From Pseudothauera hydrothermalis (lineage in GTDB: Bacteria > Pseudomonadota > Gammaproteobacteria > Burkholderiales > Rhodocyclaceae): a stretch of DNA of 64,000 nt. The DNA lies in NCBI RefSeq assembly GCF_003345255.1, contig NZ_CP029331.1, forward strand, positions 992,001-1,056,000. The letters are read 5' to 3'. This document shows, one piece after another, positions 18,700-26,917 of the stretch. Each line of letters opens with the position of its first letter. Position 1 is the stretch's first letter. The position numbers were made by a program, and so were the translations under genes. Under the pieces are notes generated by a model. It had not been told where the DNA came from, did not search any database, and worked only from the letters and a program-made list of their open reading frames with translations.

Positions 18700-19170
18700 T
18701 CAGGCGCTGCCCAGCATGCGCCCGCCGCCCGTGGTACGGGCGTGGCCGTCGGCGTCGTAGAGTTGCGGGTGGTCGGCTGCGGCCAGCAGGATCGAGAGCG
18801 CACCCTGGTTGTGCTGCATACGTTCGATGATCAGTTTGCCGTTCAGGCTGTTGCGCTCGCGCGCCTCGGCGGCAAGTCGCAGCACTTCGTCCCACTGGGC
18901 GAGCGTGTCGGGCATGTTGGCGCACAGGCTGCGAATGGACTCGTCGGAATGGGTCAGGCCCAGCCGGCCGAGCAACATGGCGCGGGCGTCATGCAAACGC
19001 TGCAGGGTGTGGTAGAGCGCAGTTTTTTCCTGGGTGAGGGCGAGCAGCGCGTCGGTGTCGCCGGCCACCAGCAGGCTTTCCTCGCGACCCAGCAAGGTGA
19101 TGAAAGTGCGCAACTGCGCCACCTCCATGCCAAGAAGCTGGGAAAACTGCAGGCGTTCGGTGTGGTTCAC
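18700..19170 (-). CDS. flgN: Flagellar chaperone FlgN
   Basis: 156 residues, almost entirely alpha-helical, with LLGREESLLVAGDTDALLALTQEK near residue 26 and the C-terminal RNSLNGKLIIERMQHNQGAL, the usual FlgN pattern (the N-x-x-N-G-x-L region binds FlgK and FlgL). It escorts the hook-filament junction proteins to the export gate. The start is GTG 19170, overlapping the flgM stop in GTGA, so translation is coupled. It ends 84 bases before parE; no strong terminator is seen. Confidence 0.87.
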   Translation of the reverse strand: MNHTERLQFSQLLGMEVAQLRTFITLLGREESLLVAGDTDALLALTQEKTALYHTLQRLHDARAMLLGRLGLTHSDESIRSLCANMPDTLAQWDEVLRLAAEARERNSLNGKLIIERMQHNQGALSILLAAADHPQLYDADGHARTTGGGRMLGSA

Positions 19171-19475
19171 GGGCGTTGCGGCGCGTCGTGGAGCATCTGG
19201 CGGACGCTGTCGAGCAGTCCGTCAGCAATGCGGCTGGCGTCGATCTTGAAGCGTCCTTCGCTGATCGCCTGGCGAATTTCATCGACCCGCGCCCGGTCGA
19301 TCACCGGGGTATTGGCGATGGCCGCCTCGGCCTTTTGCAGGCTGGTCGATAGCGAAGACAACTGTACTTTGTCTGCGCTGGGCGCCGGGGCCGGCCCGTT
19401 TGCCGCCGGCAGGCGGGGTTTCGACTCGCCGGCCTGTGGGCCGCCGAGTGATTTGATCACGCTGTCGATCTTCAC
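19167..19475 (-). CDS. flgM: Anti-sigma-28 factor FlgM
   Basis: 102 residues starting at GTG 19475 (MKIDSVIKSLGG) behind a GGGAG ribosome-binding site. The C-terminal half has the sigma-28-binding region: DKVQLSSLSTSLQKAEAAI, then RVDEIRQAISEGRFKIDASRIADGLL. FlgM holds FliA inactive until it is exported through the finished hook. The frame runs open much further upstream (to 20009) but that part is antisense-like; the GTG start, spacing and a sigma-28 promoter at 19510-19536 fix the gene. It overlaps flgN by four bases. Confidence 0.9.
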   Translation of the reverse strand: MKIDSVIKSLGGPQAGESKPRLPAANGPAPAPSADKVQLSSLSTSLQKAEAAIANTPVIDRARVDEIRQAISEGRFKIDASRIADGLLDSVRQMLHDAPQRP

Positions 19476-19509
19476 GGCATAGCTCCCGATGGGTGTTGTC
19501 TGTAGACGT

Positions 19510-19536
19510 ATTTCGGCGCGACGCAGCAAAACCTTA
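19510..19536 (-). promoter_or_regulatory. Sigma-28 (FliA) promoter of flgM
   Basis: Read on the minus strand: TAAG (continuing GTTT), 15 bases, then GCCGAAAT, compared with the consensus TAAA-N15-GCCGATAA. It lies 34 bases before the flgM start, so flgM-flgN can be boosted by the sigma factor FlgM inhibits, in addition to any readthrough from flgA. Confidence 0.65.
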
Positions 19537-19576
19537 GCGATTTTTACAGTTATTTTTGCGCCTGGCGAGTGTTGCG

Positions 19577-20278
19577 TTAGAAGTCGACTTCGACCACCCC
19601 GCCGTTGCGCGCGGTGCCGGAGATGACCTGACCGCTGGGCATGCGCACACGCACCGGTTCGCCCTCGGTTGCGCCATTCAGAGCGCGGCCTTCGCTGCTC
19701 ACGGTAAATCCCGCTCCGCGGCTCACAACCTTGACATTCTGCCCTTGCCGCACTGCCGGTGGCAGCCGCAGATGGGTGCGCCTGAGCGGCGTGCCGGCGG
19801 CAACCGCGATGCGCGCATGGTGGCCGACCGCCTGAGCCGGGTCGGTGAGCGTGGACTCGGGCAGGGCGGCCAGGTCGCCGCGTTCGCGCTTGAGATCGGC
19901 CAGGGTGACGATTTGCCCCGGCCGCAGCCCACGCGCCAGCACCAGATAGTCGGTCAGCACCTCGACCCGCGCCGGCAGATAGACCGTCCATTCGACCGGT
20001 GACTCGCATCGCACGCCCACATTGGTCTGCCCCCAGGCGCGCGCACCGGCTGGGAAAAAGGCCACCAGGGCCGCACAGGCCGGCAGCTGGGTGTGCGGAT
20101 CGAGCGGCCCCACACTCACCCGCACCTCACCCGGCAGGCCGGCCGCTTCGGCTTCTAGAAACGCGCGTGCCGCATCTCGCACCGTTTCGGTGGGCTGCTG
20201 GGCTGCGGCCGGCAGAATCAGTGCGCCGCAAAACCACAAACCGACGCCCAGGCGGGCAGCTGTCGACAGTACTTTCAT
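19577..20278 (-). CDS. flgA: Flagellar P-ring assembly chaperone FlgA
   Basis: 233 residues with a Sec signal peptide (cleaved after PAAA, residue about 25) and a SAF-type domain in the C-terminal half, around ARGLRPGQIVTLADLK and AVGHHARIAVAAGTPLRRTHL. FlgA is a periplasmic chaperone for FlgI. ATG 20278 gives the signal peptide; the frame is open to 20638 but no signal or ribosome-binding site supports that. It is divergent from flgB across a 249-base regulatory region. Confidence 0.9.
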   Translation of the reverse strand: MKVLSTAARLGVGLWFCGALILPAAAQQPTETVRDAARAFLEAEAAGLPGEVRVSVGPLDPHTQLPACAALVAFFPAGARAWGQTNVGVRCESPVEWTVYLPARVEVLTDYLVLARGLRPGQIVTLADLKRERGDLAALPESTLTDPAQAVGHHARIAVAAGTPLRRTHLRLPPAVRQGQNVKVVSRGAGFTVSSEGRALNGATEGEPVRVRMPSGQVISGTARNGGVVEVDF

Positions 20279-20325
20279 GCGTCGATTGCACCACGCATGA
20301 CAGCCCGCCCGCAAGTGCTGCAAAC

Positions 20326-20340
20326 CGGCAAGCTTTGCCG
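20326..20340. promoter_or_regulatory. Candidate FlrC enhancer (CGGCA-N5-TGCCG) between flgA and flgB
   Basis: A perfect 5-bp-arm palindrome CGGCA-AGCTT-TGCCG. It is about 92 bases upstream of the flgB -24 element and 48 bases before flgA. The same arms and 5-base spacing recur near the fliF and flagellin 2 promoters, and with one mismatch near flgG and flagellin 1. Assignment to FlrC is inference. Confidence 0.4.
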
Positions 20341-20431
20341 CCAGGCAGGGGCGCACTTGCCGGCGGCGGCACCGATGCGCACGAATTGGCCGGTTTTTGC
20401 CGGTCTTATCCGCCCAAGCCGTTTGCCGGCG

Positions 20432-20447
20432 CGGCACTACCATTGCT
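20432..20447 (+). promoter_or_regulatory. Sigma-54 promoter of flgB
   Basis: CGGCAC-N5-TTGCT, one mismatch from the TGGCAC-N5-TTGCA/T consensus, with the essential GG and GC dinucleotides correctly spaced. It lies 80 bases before flgB and would start the flgBCDEF transcript. Confidence 0.7.
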
Positions 20448-20527
20448 GGCATGGAAGGTGCTGTGGCGTCGATGCCGATGCCTGAGCACCGTATACGGCA
20501 GCCGGAACGCATTGATGAGGTGATGCC

Positions 20528-20932
20528 ATGAAAAATCTGCTCGACAACAGCTTGCGCGTCCATCAGGCGGCGCTCAACACTCAAGCGTATCGCCAACAGT
20601 TGTTGGCGTCCAACATCGCCAACGCCGACACCCCTCACTACAAGGCGCGCGACATCGATTTTCGCAGCGCGCTACAAGGGGTGCTCGATGGCCGCTCTGG
20701 CGCGCTGGCGCTGGCCACCACCGCGCGCGGTCACATGAGCGGTGTGCAGTCCAACCCGCTGGAGCGCTTCGTCAAGTATCGCCAGGAGCTTCAGTCCGCG
20801 GTGGACGGCAATACCGTCAACATGGACGTGGAGCGCGCCGCATTTGCGGAAAATTCCATTCACTACGAGGCCAGTGTGACCTTCATCAATGGTCTGTTGA
20901 GCGGTATGCAGCGCGCGATCTCGGGTCAGTGA
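20528..20932 (+). CDS. flgB: Flagellar proximal rod protein FlgB
   Basis: 134 residues. The N-terminal rod/hook motif reads RQQLLASNIANADTPHYKARDIDF and the C-terminal helix ends SVTFINGLLSGMQRAI. FlgB is a proximal rod component exported without a signal peptide. It is the first gene of the rod/hook transcription unit, behind a sigma-54 promoter at 20432-20447. flgC follows after 17 bases. Confidence 0.95.
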   Translation: MKNLLDNSLRVHQAALNTQAYRQQLLASNIANADTPHYKARDIDFRSALQGVLDGRSGALALATTARGHMSGVQSNPLERFVKYRQELQSAVDGNTVNMDVERAAFAENSIHYEASVTFINGLLSGMQRAISGQ

Positions 20933-20949
20933 AAGAGTTGGAGTGAATC

Positions 20950-21363
20950 ATGAGCATGCTCAATGTGTTCAACATCGCCGGTTCCGCGCTCAATGCCCAG
21001 TCGGTGCGCCTGAATACGACCGCTTCCAATTTGGCCAACGCCGACAGTGTTGTTGCCGAAGATGGTCAGCCTTATCGCGCCAAGCAAGTGGTCTTTGCCG
21101 CCCGGCCGGTGGTCGGTGGCAGCAAGGACGCGGTGGGCGTGCAGGTGACCCAGGTGGTGGAGAGCGCCGCCCCGATGCGCTTGGTCTATGAACCCAACAA
21201 CCCCGCGGCCAACGCCGACGGCTATGTGGAAATGCCCAACGTGAACGTGGTGGAGGAGATGGTGAACATGATCTCCGCCTCGCGCTCCTACCAGAACAAC
21301 GTCGAAGTGATGAATACCGCGCGGACCTTGCTGCAGCGCACTTTGCAGATTGGTGCGCAATGA
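20950..21363 (+). CDS. flgC: Flagellar proximal rod protein FlgC
   Basis: 137 residues with the rod signature near the N-terminus ([17 protein letters not shown]) and the conserved C-terminal part [30 protein letters not shown]. FlgC builds the proximal rod with FlgB and FlgF. GAGTTGGAGTGA before ATG 20950 supplies the ribosome-binding site. Same operon as flgB and flgD. Confidence 0.96.
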   Translation: MSMLNVFNIAGSALNAQSVRLNTTASNLANADSVVAEDGQPYRAKQVVFAARPVVGGSKDAVGVQVTQVVESAAPMRLVYEPNNPAANADGYVEMPNVNVVEEMVNMISASRSYQNNVEVMNTARTLLQRTLQIGAQ

Positions 21364-21420
21364 GCACGGTTCTTGCTAGGAGGCTGGTGAATTCATTGGC
21401 AATGCCGTCCGGAGAATGAA

Positions 21421-22083
21421 ATGAGCGCGGTGAGCGAAACCCAAAACGTCCTGTCCAGTCTGGCACGCAGCGACAAAACCAACGCCAAGGCCACCGAGGA
21501 CATGCAGACCCGCTTTTTGACCTTGCTGACCACCCAGTTACGCAATCAGGATCCGATGAATCCGATGCAAAACGCCGAGGTGACCTCGCAACTGGCGCAG
21601 ATGAGCACGGTCGATGGCATCGAGCGGCTCAACAAGATGTTCCAGCAGTTCGTCTCCTCTCAGGAGTCGGCCGAGGCCATGCAGGCGGCGGCCTTGGTCG
21701 GGCGCGGGGTGTTGGTCGAAGGCAAAGGTATGATCCTGACCGAAGCGGGCGGGGTCGGTGGGGTTGAGTTGGCTGCTCCGGCGGACAAAGTTACCGTGAC
21801 CATTCGCGATGCCGCCGGGCTGGAAGTGGCCCGGGTGGAGTTCGAAGACCTCGAAGCGGGCAGCCACAACTTTGTCTGGGACGGCACCGCGCTGGATGGC
21901 CAAAAGGCCGCCACCGGCGTCTATAGCATGTCGGTGGTAGCCAGCGCCGGCGGTGAAAAGGTTGCGGCCAAGACCTTGGAGTTTGGCCAGGTCACCGGCG
22001 TCATCCGCGGACCCAAGAGCACGGATCTGCAGGTCGGTTCGCTTGGCATCTTCCAGTTCGACGACATCAAGCAGATTCTCTGA
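21421..22083 (+). CDS. flgD: Flagellar hook-capping protein FlgD
   Basis: 220 residues. The N-terminal scaffold motif reads RFLTLLTTQLRNQDPMNPMQNAEVTSQLAQMSTV. A FlgD Ig-like/tudor region (about 85-195) follows, containing NFVWDGTALDGQKAATGVY. It caps the growing hook and is lost when the hook is complete. A 57-base gap after flgC holds AGGAGG-like and GGAGAATGA sequences serving ATG 21421. Confidence 0.95.
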   Translation: MSAVSETQNVLSSLARSDKTNAKATEDMQTRFLTLLTTQLRNQDPMNPMQNAEVTSQLAQMSTVDGIERLNKMFQQFVSSQESAEAMQAAALVGRGVLVEGKGMILTEAGGVGGVELAAPADKVTVTIRDAAGLEVARVEFEDLEAGSHNFVWDGTALDGQKAATGVYSMSVVASAGGEKVAAKTLEFGQVTGVIRGPKSTDLQVGSLGIFQFDDIKQIL

Positions 22084-22098
22084 TCCGGAGTAACGATC

Positions 22099-23343
22099 AT
22101 GGCTTTCCAGCAAGGTTTGAGCGGCTTGGCATCTTCGTCCAAGGCCATCGACGTGGTCAGCAATAACGTGGCCAATGCCAGCACGGTGGGGTTCAAAAGC
22201 GCAACCGCCCAGTTTGCCGATGTGTATGCCTCGGCGCTCACCGGTGCGGTGTCGACCATCCAGGTCGGCATCGGAGCCACGGTCAATGCAGTCAAGCAAG
22301 CTTTTACTCAGGGCAATCTGACCTCCACCAACAATCCGCTTGATATGGCGATCAATGGCAACGGGTTCTTTCGTATCGAGCGCAATGACGGCACCCTTGC
22401 CTACACCCGAAACGGTCAGTTCGACATCGACAAAGAAGGCTACATTGTCAATGCTTTGGGCGAGCGGCTGACCGGCTATCAGGTGGACGCGGCCACCGGC
22501 CAGATCGGCAACGTGGTGGCGCCTTTGCGCATTCCTCAGGACGAAGCGCCGCCACAGGCCACCGGCACGGTCAATGGAGTGGCGATCACCGGCAATCTGG
22601 ATTCGCGGCAAACGGTGCCGACGGTGGCGCCTTTCGACCCGCTCGATATCGACTCCTACAACTCCACCACCTCGCTGACCGTCTATGACAGCTTGGGCAA
22701 TCCGCATACGCTGAGTTTGTACATGGTGCGGCTTGCACCCGAGACTTCGCGCACTTGGGAGATTCATGCCTCGCTCGATGGCGATGCGCCGACCTCGCTC
22801 GGCAATGTCGTATTCACCGATACCGGTTTGTTGGACCCGCTCTCACCGGCGTTGACGCCATTTACCCGCACCGCCGCGGCGTTGAACAATGGCGCGGCCG
22901 ATTTGACGTTTCCGATCGATCTGTCGAAACTGACCCAGTTCGGCTCGCCGTTCTCGATCACCGATATCCGGCAGGACGGCTTTTCGTCCGGCCAGGTCGC
23001 GGGGTATTCGATCAGCCGCGACGGCATCATCCAGGGCCGCTATACCAATGGCCAAACCCGCGATTTGGGTCAGGTTGCGTTGGTGACCTTCCGCAGCCCG
23101 AACGGCTTGGTGTCCTTGGGTAATAACATGTGGGCCGCCTCGCCCGAGTCCGGTCCGCCGGTGCCGGGGCGTCCTGGAACCGGGCTGAACGGGGTGATTT
23201 CCGCCGGCCAGGTGGAAGATTCCAACGTCGATCTGACCCAGGAACTGGTGCAACTCATCATCCAGCAGCGTAACTACCAGGCCAACGCGCAGTCGATCCG
23301 CACCCAAGACCAGATTCTGCAGACACTGGTCAATCTGCGTTGA
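22099..23343 (+). CDS. flgE: Flagellar hook protein FlgE
   Basis: 414 residues. The N-terminal core is MAFQQGLSGLASSSKAIDVV followed by SNNVANASTVGFKS; a central D1/D2 part carries NSTTSLTVYDSLGNPHTL; and the C-terminal core is EDSNVDLTQELVQLIIQQRNYQANAQ. Length is normal for a hook subunit. GGAG ten bases before ATG 22099 is the ribosome-binding site. Hook length is presumably set by FliK encoded at 36378-37622. Confidence 0.96.
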   Translation: MAFQQGLSGLASSSKAIDVVSNNVANASTVGFKSATAQFADVYASALTGAVSTIQVGIGATVNAVKQAFTQGNLTSTNNPLDMAINGNGFFRIERNDGTLAYTRNGQFDIDKEGYIVNALGERLTGYQVDAATGQIGNVVAPLRIPQDEAPPQATGTVNGVAITGNLDSRQTVPTVAPFDPLDIDSYNSTTSLTVYDSLGNPHTLSLYMVRLAPETSRTWEIHASLDGDAPTSLGNVVFTDTGLLDPLSPALTPFTRTAAALNNGAADLTFPIDLSKLTQFGSPFSITDIRQDGFSSGQVAGYSISRDGIIQGRYTNGQTRDLGQVALVTFRSPNGLVSLGNNMWAASPESGPPVPGRPGTGLNGVISAGQVEDSNVDLTQELVQLIIQQRNYQANAQSIRTQDQILQTLVNLR

Positions 23344-23393
23344 TCCACTGAAACCCCGGCGGCTTAACGTCTGCCGGCGACCAGGAGCCCATC

Positions 23394-24131
23394 ATGGACC
23401 GCGTGATCTATACCGCGATGACCGGCGCCAAGCATACGCTTGGCCAGCAGGCGGCGGTGGCGAACAATCTGGCCAATCTGAACTCCACCGGATTTCGTGC
23501 GGCCATGCACAAGCTGCGCGCGGTGGAGGTGCAGACCGAAGCCTTGCGCAGCCGCGCCTTTGTGGTCGATGCCACCATCGCCACCGATTTTTCCACCGGG
23601 CCGATCACCCATACCGGCCGCCAATTCGACGCCGCCATCGAAGGCAAGGGCTGGTTTGCGGTGCAAACCCCGGACGGCGGCGAAGCCTACACCCGCGACG
23701 GCAGCTTCGAGCTCAGCGCCAACGGCGTGCTGCAGACTCGCAGCGGCTTGCCGGTGATCGGCGACGGCGGGCCGATCACCATTCCGCCGGACAGTGAAAT
23801 TGTCATCGGCAAGGACGGGTCGATATCCGCATTCACGCCCGGGCAGGGGAATGTGGTCAATGTCGTGGCCCGGCTCAAACTGGTCAATCCGCCCGAGCAG
23901 GAGCTGGTGCGCGGCGACGACGGTCTTTTCCGCCAGCGCAGCGGCCAACCGGCAGCGGCCGATGAGGCGGTGCAGGTGGCTGGCGGCTATCTGGAAGGCA
24001 GCAATGTGAATGCGGTCGACCAACTGGTGCAGATGATTTCGCTCGCCCGCCAGTTCGAGATGCAGACCCGCATGCTGCAAACCGCTGAGGCCAATGACCA
24101 GGCCGCAGCCCGGGTGATCGGCAACCGCTGA
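23394..24131 (+). CDS. flgF: Flagellar proximal rod protein FlgF
   Basis: 245 residues with MDRVIYTAMTGAKHTLGQQ and NNLANLNSTGFRAAMHKLR at the N-terminus, a YTRDGSFELSANGVL segment (about 100-115), and NVNAVDQLVQMISLARQFEMQTRML near the C-terminus. FlgF is shorter than FlgG in its insert and belongs to the rod. The next gene, flgG, is separated by 160 bases with its own sigma-54 promoter, so this may be the end of the first transcription unit. Confidence 0.95.
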   Translation: MDRVIYTAMTGAKHTLGQQAAVANNLANLNSTGFRAAMHKLRAVEVQTEALRSRAFVVDATIATDFSTGPITHTGRQFDAAIEGKGWFAVQTPDGGEAYTRDGSFELSANGVLQTRSGLPVIGDGGPITIPPDSEIVIGKDGSISAFTPGQGNVVNVVARLKLVNPPEQELVRGDDGLFRQRSGQPAAADEAVQVAGGYLEGSNVNAVDQLVQMISLARQFEMQTRMLQTAEANDQAAARVIGNR

Positions 24132-24148
24132 TCGGGGTGGCTGCGCGG

Positions 24149-24163
24149 CGGCAAAAAGCGCCG
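24149..24163. promoter_or_regulatory. Candidate FlrC half-palindrome upstream of flgG
   Basis: CGGCA-AAAAG-CGCCG, one mismatch from CGGCA-N5-TGCCG, about 73 bases upstream of the flgG -24 element. Further CGGCAAAA half-sites occur at about 24180 and 24222. It is weaker than the flgB, fliF and flagellin 2 copies. Confidence 0.3.
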
Positions 24164-24236
24164 GAAATCTGCCGGTAATCGGCAAAATGATCGGGTGCTG
24201 CGGGCGATAAGCTGACACCAACGGCAAAAGGGGCAT

Positions 24237-24252
24237 TGGCACAGCGCTTGCT
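24237..24252 (+). promoter_or_regulatory. Sigma-54 promoter of flgG
   Basis: A perfect TGGCAC-N5-TTGCT lies 39 bases before the flgG start in the 160-base flgF-flgG gap. It would drive flgGHIJ separately from flgBCDEF. Confidence 0.85.
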
Positions 24253-24291
24253 CCTGGAACCTCAAACAGACCATCGCTCAGGAGCCGAAAA

Positions 24292-25074
24292 ATGATCCGC
24301 TCTCTGTGGACCGCCCGCACCGGGCTCGACGCCCAGCAAACCCAGTTGGACGTCATCTCCAACAACCTTGCCAATGTTTCCACCAACGGCCACAAGCGCC
24401 AGCGCGCGGTGTTCGAGGATCTGCTCTACCAGACCATCCGTCAGCCTGGTGCACAATCGACCCAGCAGACGCAAATCTCCTCCGGTTTGCAGATCGGCAC
24501 TGGGGTGCGTGTGGTGGCCACCGAAAGAGTGTTCACCCAGGGCAATTTGCAACAAACCGGCAATTCCCTGGATTTGGCCATTCAGGGCAATGGCTTTTTC
24601 CAGGTGCAGATGCCCGACGGCACCATCGCTTACACCCGTGACGGCGCCTTCCAGCTCGACAACCAGGGCAACGTGGTCACCGCCAGCGGCTATCCGCTGG
24701 CTGATGCGATCAACATTCCGGCCGATGCGCGCTCGATCACCATCGGCAAAGACGGCACGGTGAGCGTGCTGGTGGCTGGCGATGTCAATCCGGTGCAGGT
24801 CGGCGCCATCCAACTGGCCACCTTCGTCAATCCGGGCGGTTTGCAAAGCGCGGGCGAAAACCTGTTCTATGAGACCGCCTCCAGCGGGGTGGCCAACCTC
24901 AATGTGCCCGGCACCAATGGCGCCGGGGTGCTCAATCAGGGCTATGTGGAAACGTCCAATGTGAATGTGGCCGAGGAACTGGTGAGCATGATCATTACCC
25001 AGCGCGCCTATGAGCTGAACTCGCGCGCCATCCAGACTTCCGACCAGATGCTCGGCCGTCTGACCCAGCTCTAA
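24292..25074 (+). CDS. flgG: Flagellar distal rod protein FlgG
   Basis: 260 residues, the standard length. It has [64 protein letters not shown] and the C-terminal [26 protein letters not shown]. FlgG forms the distal rod inside the P and L rings. An AGGAG site precedes ATG 24292. It is the first gene behind the perfect sigma-54 promoter at 24237-24252. Confidence 0.97.
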   Translation: MIRSLWTARTGLDAQQTQLDVISNNLANVSTNGHKRQRAVFEDLLYQTIRQPGAQSTQQTQISSGLQIGTGVRVVATERVFTQGNLQQTGNSLDLAIQGNGFFQVQMPDGTIAYTRDGAFQLDNQGNVVTASGYPLADAINIPADARSITIGKDGTVSVLVAGDVNPVQVGAIQLATFVNPGGLQSAGENLFYETASSGVANLNVPGTNGAGVLNQGYVETSNVNVAEELVSMIITQRAYELNSRAIQTSDQMLGRLTQL

Positions 25075-25087
25075 AGGGGCGGTCATC

Positions 25088-25762
25088 ATGAAACTCGCTG
25101 CAACGTGTGTCACCCTTGCGCTGGCGCTGTTGTCCGGTTGCGCATCGATTTACGGCACCCCGCCGACCGTGGTGCACCAGCCGATGAGTATCCGCCCGCC
25201 GGCGCCGGCGCAAACCGCGCCGCTCTCCGGCGCGATCTTCCAAAACGCCCAGTTGCGGCCGCTGTTCGAAGACCGCCGCGCGCGCAACATCGGCGACACC
25301 ATCACGATCAACCTGGTCGAACGTACCACCGCGCAAAAAAGCGCCAATGCTTCGGCCAAGCGCGGCTCCAGTCTGACCGGCGGGATTACCGCCTCTGCAA
25401 AACTGCCTCTGGCCACACTCAACGGGCTCAATATCGATGCCGGCGTGGAGTCGGATTTTTCCGGCTCCGGTGCGGCGGCGGCGAACAATGCGTTCAACGG
25501 CACCATCACGGTGACCGTGATCGATGTCTATCCGAACGGCAATCTGCTGGTTTCGGGTGAGAAGCAGATTGCCATCAACCAAGGCCAGGAGTTCATCCGC
25601 TTCTCCGGGGTGATCAATCCCAATGTGGTAACCGCGGCCAACACCGTGCAATCGACCCAGGTGGCCGATGCGCGCATCGAATACAAGGGCAGCGGCTTTA
25701 TCGACGAACACAACACCATAGGTTGGCTGCACCGCTTCTTCGTTGCCATTTTGCCGTTTTGA
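25088..25762 (+). CDS. flgH: Flagellar L-ring lipoprotein FlgH
   Basis: 224 residues. The signal peptide has lipobox LLSGC (Cys18). Conserved segments are [42 protein letters not shown] and [34 protein letters not shown]. It forms the outer-membrane L ring. It is 13 bases after flgG with GGGGCGG as ribosome-binding region, and flgI follows after 34 bases. Confidence 0.96.
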   Translation: MKLAATCVTLALALLSGCASIYGTPPTVVHQPMSIRPPAPAQTAPLSGAIFQNAQLRPLFEDRRARNIGDTITINLVERTTAQKSANASAKRGSSLTGGITASAKLPLATLNGLNIDAGVESDFSGSGAAAANNAFNGTITVTVIDVYPNGNLLVSGEKQIAINQGQEFIRFSGVINPNVVTAANTVQSTQVADARIEYKGSGFIDEHNTIGWLHRFFVAILPF

Positions 25763-25796
25763 AGCGTGCCGCCGGTTTTTGCGGAGCTGAACCATC

Positions 25797-26915
25797 ATGA
25801 GAGCCACTTTCGCCCGTCTTGCCACCTCGTTGCTGGCCGCTTGTGTGATGGCGGCTGCGCCGGCGCAGGCCGCGCCCGAACGCATCAAGGAATTGGCCTC
25901 GATTGCCGGCGTGCGTGACAACCAACTGGTCGGTTACGGTCTGGTGGTCGGTTTGGACGGTAGCGGCGACCAGACTACGCAAACGCCTTTTACCGTGCAG
26001 AGCATCATCAACATGCTGGGCAACATGGGGGTGACGCTGCCGCCGGGGACCAACCTGCAACTCAAAAACGTGGCGGCGGTCATGGTCACCGCTACGCTGC
26101 CGCCGTTTGCCCGGCCGGGTCAGCGCATCGATGTGACCGTATCCTCGATCGGTAATGCCAAGAGTTTGCGCGGCGGCACCTTGGTGATGACGCCGCTCAA
26201 AGGTGCCGACGGCCAGATCTACGCCATTGCCCAGGGCAATATGCTGGTCGGCGGCGCCGGCGGGCAAGGTGGCGGCGCGGCGGTGACCATCAATCATCTG
26301 TCGGCCGGTCGGATTCCCGGCGGTGCCACGGTGGAACGCGCGGTGCCCACCCTGCTGGGGCAGGGCGAGCATGTGGTGCTGGAGCTGAACGACACCGATT
26401 TTGGCACCGCCCGCAGGGTGGTCGATGCGATCAATCTGGCCATCGCGCCAGGCACCGCCCAGGCGGTGGACGGGCGCACCATCCGGGTTCGCGCCCCGCT
26501 CGATCCGTCCGAGCGGGTGGCTTTTCTGGGGCAGATCGAAAACCTCACCGTCACCCCGGTGCAGCAGGCGGCCAAAGTCATCGTCAATTCGCGCACCGGT
26601 TCGGTGGTCATGAATCAAAAGGTGATGGTGCAGAACGTGGCGGTGGCGCATGGCAATCTCACCGTCAATATCGTCACCGAGCAGCAGGCGAACCAGCCGC
26701 AACCGTTCGCGCAAGGGCAAACGGTGATTACCGAACGGGGTGAAGTCACCATCGAGCAGGTGCCGGGCAAGCTGGTCAATGTGCAAGCCGGCAGCAATCT
26801 TGCCGATGTGGTCAAGGCGCTCAACGCCTTGGGCGCCACGCCGATGGATTTGGTCAGCATTTTGCAGGCGATGAAGTCGGCCGGCGCGCTGCGCGCCGAA
26901 CTGGAGGTGATCTGA
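25797..26915 (+). CDS. flgI: Flagellar P-ring protein FlgI
   Basis: 372 residues. The Sec signal peptide is cleaved near AQAA/PERIK (residue about 24). Signature regions are RIKELASIAGVRDNQLVGYGLVVGL, QSIINMLGNMGVTLPPGTNLQLKNVAAV and the C-terminal VVKALNALGATPMDLVSILQAMKSAGAL. It forms the peptidoglycan-level P ring with FlgA as chaperone. flgJ starts two bases after its stop. Confidence 0.97.
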   Translation: MRATFARLATSLLAACVMAAAPAQAAPERIKELASIAGVRDNQLVGYGLVVGLDGSGDQTTQTPFTVQSIINMLGNMGVTLPPGTNLQLKNVAAVMVTATLPPFARPGQRIDVTVSSIGNAKSLRGGTLVMTPLKGADGQIYAIAQGNMLVGGAGGQGGGAAVTINHLSAGRIPGGATVERAVPTLLGQGEHVVLELNDTDFGTARRVVDAINLAIAPGTAQAVDGRTIRVRAPLDPSERVAFLGQIENLTVTPVQQAAKVIVNSRTGSVVMNQKVMVQNVAVAHGNLTVNIVTEQQANQPQPFAQGQTVITERGEVTIEQVPGKLVNVQAGSNLADVVKALNALGATPMDLVSILQAMKSAGALRAELEVI

Positions 26916-26917
26916 TC

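Noticed and set aside
20279-20325. Sigma-54 site for flgA on the minus strand
   Set aside because: TGGCGG...CTTGCC-like stretches are present but the GG-to-GC spacing is 13 or 14 rather than 12 bases.
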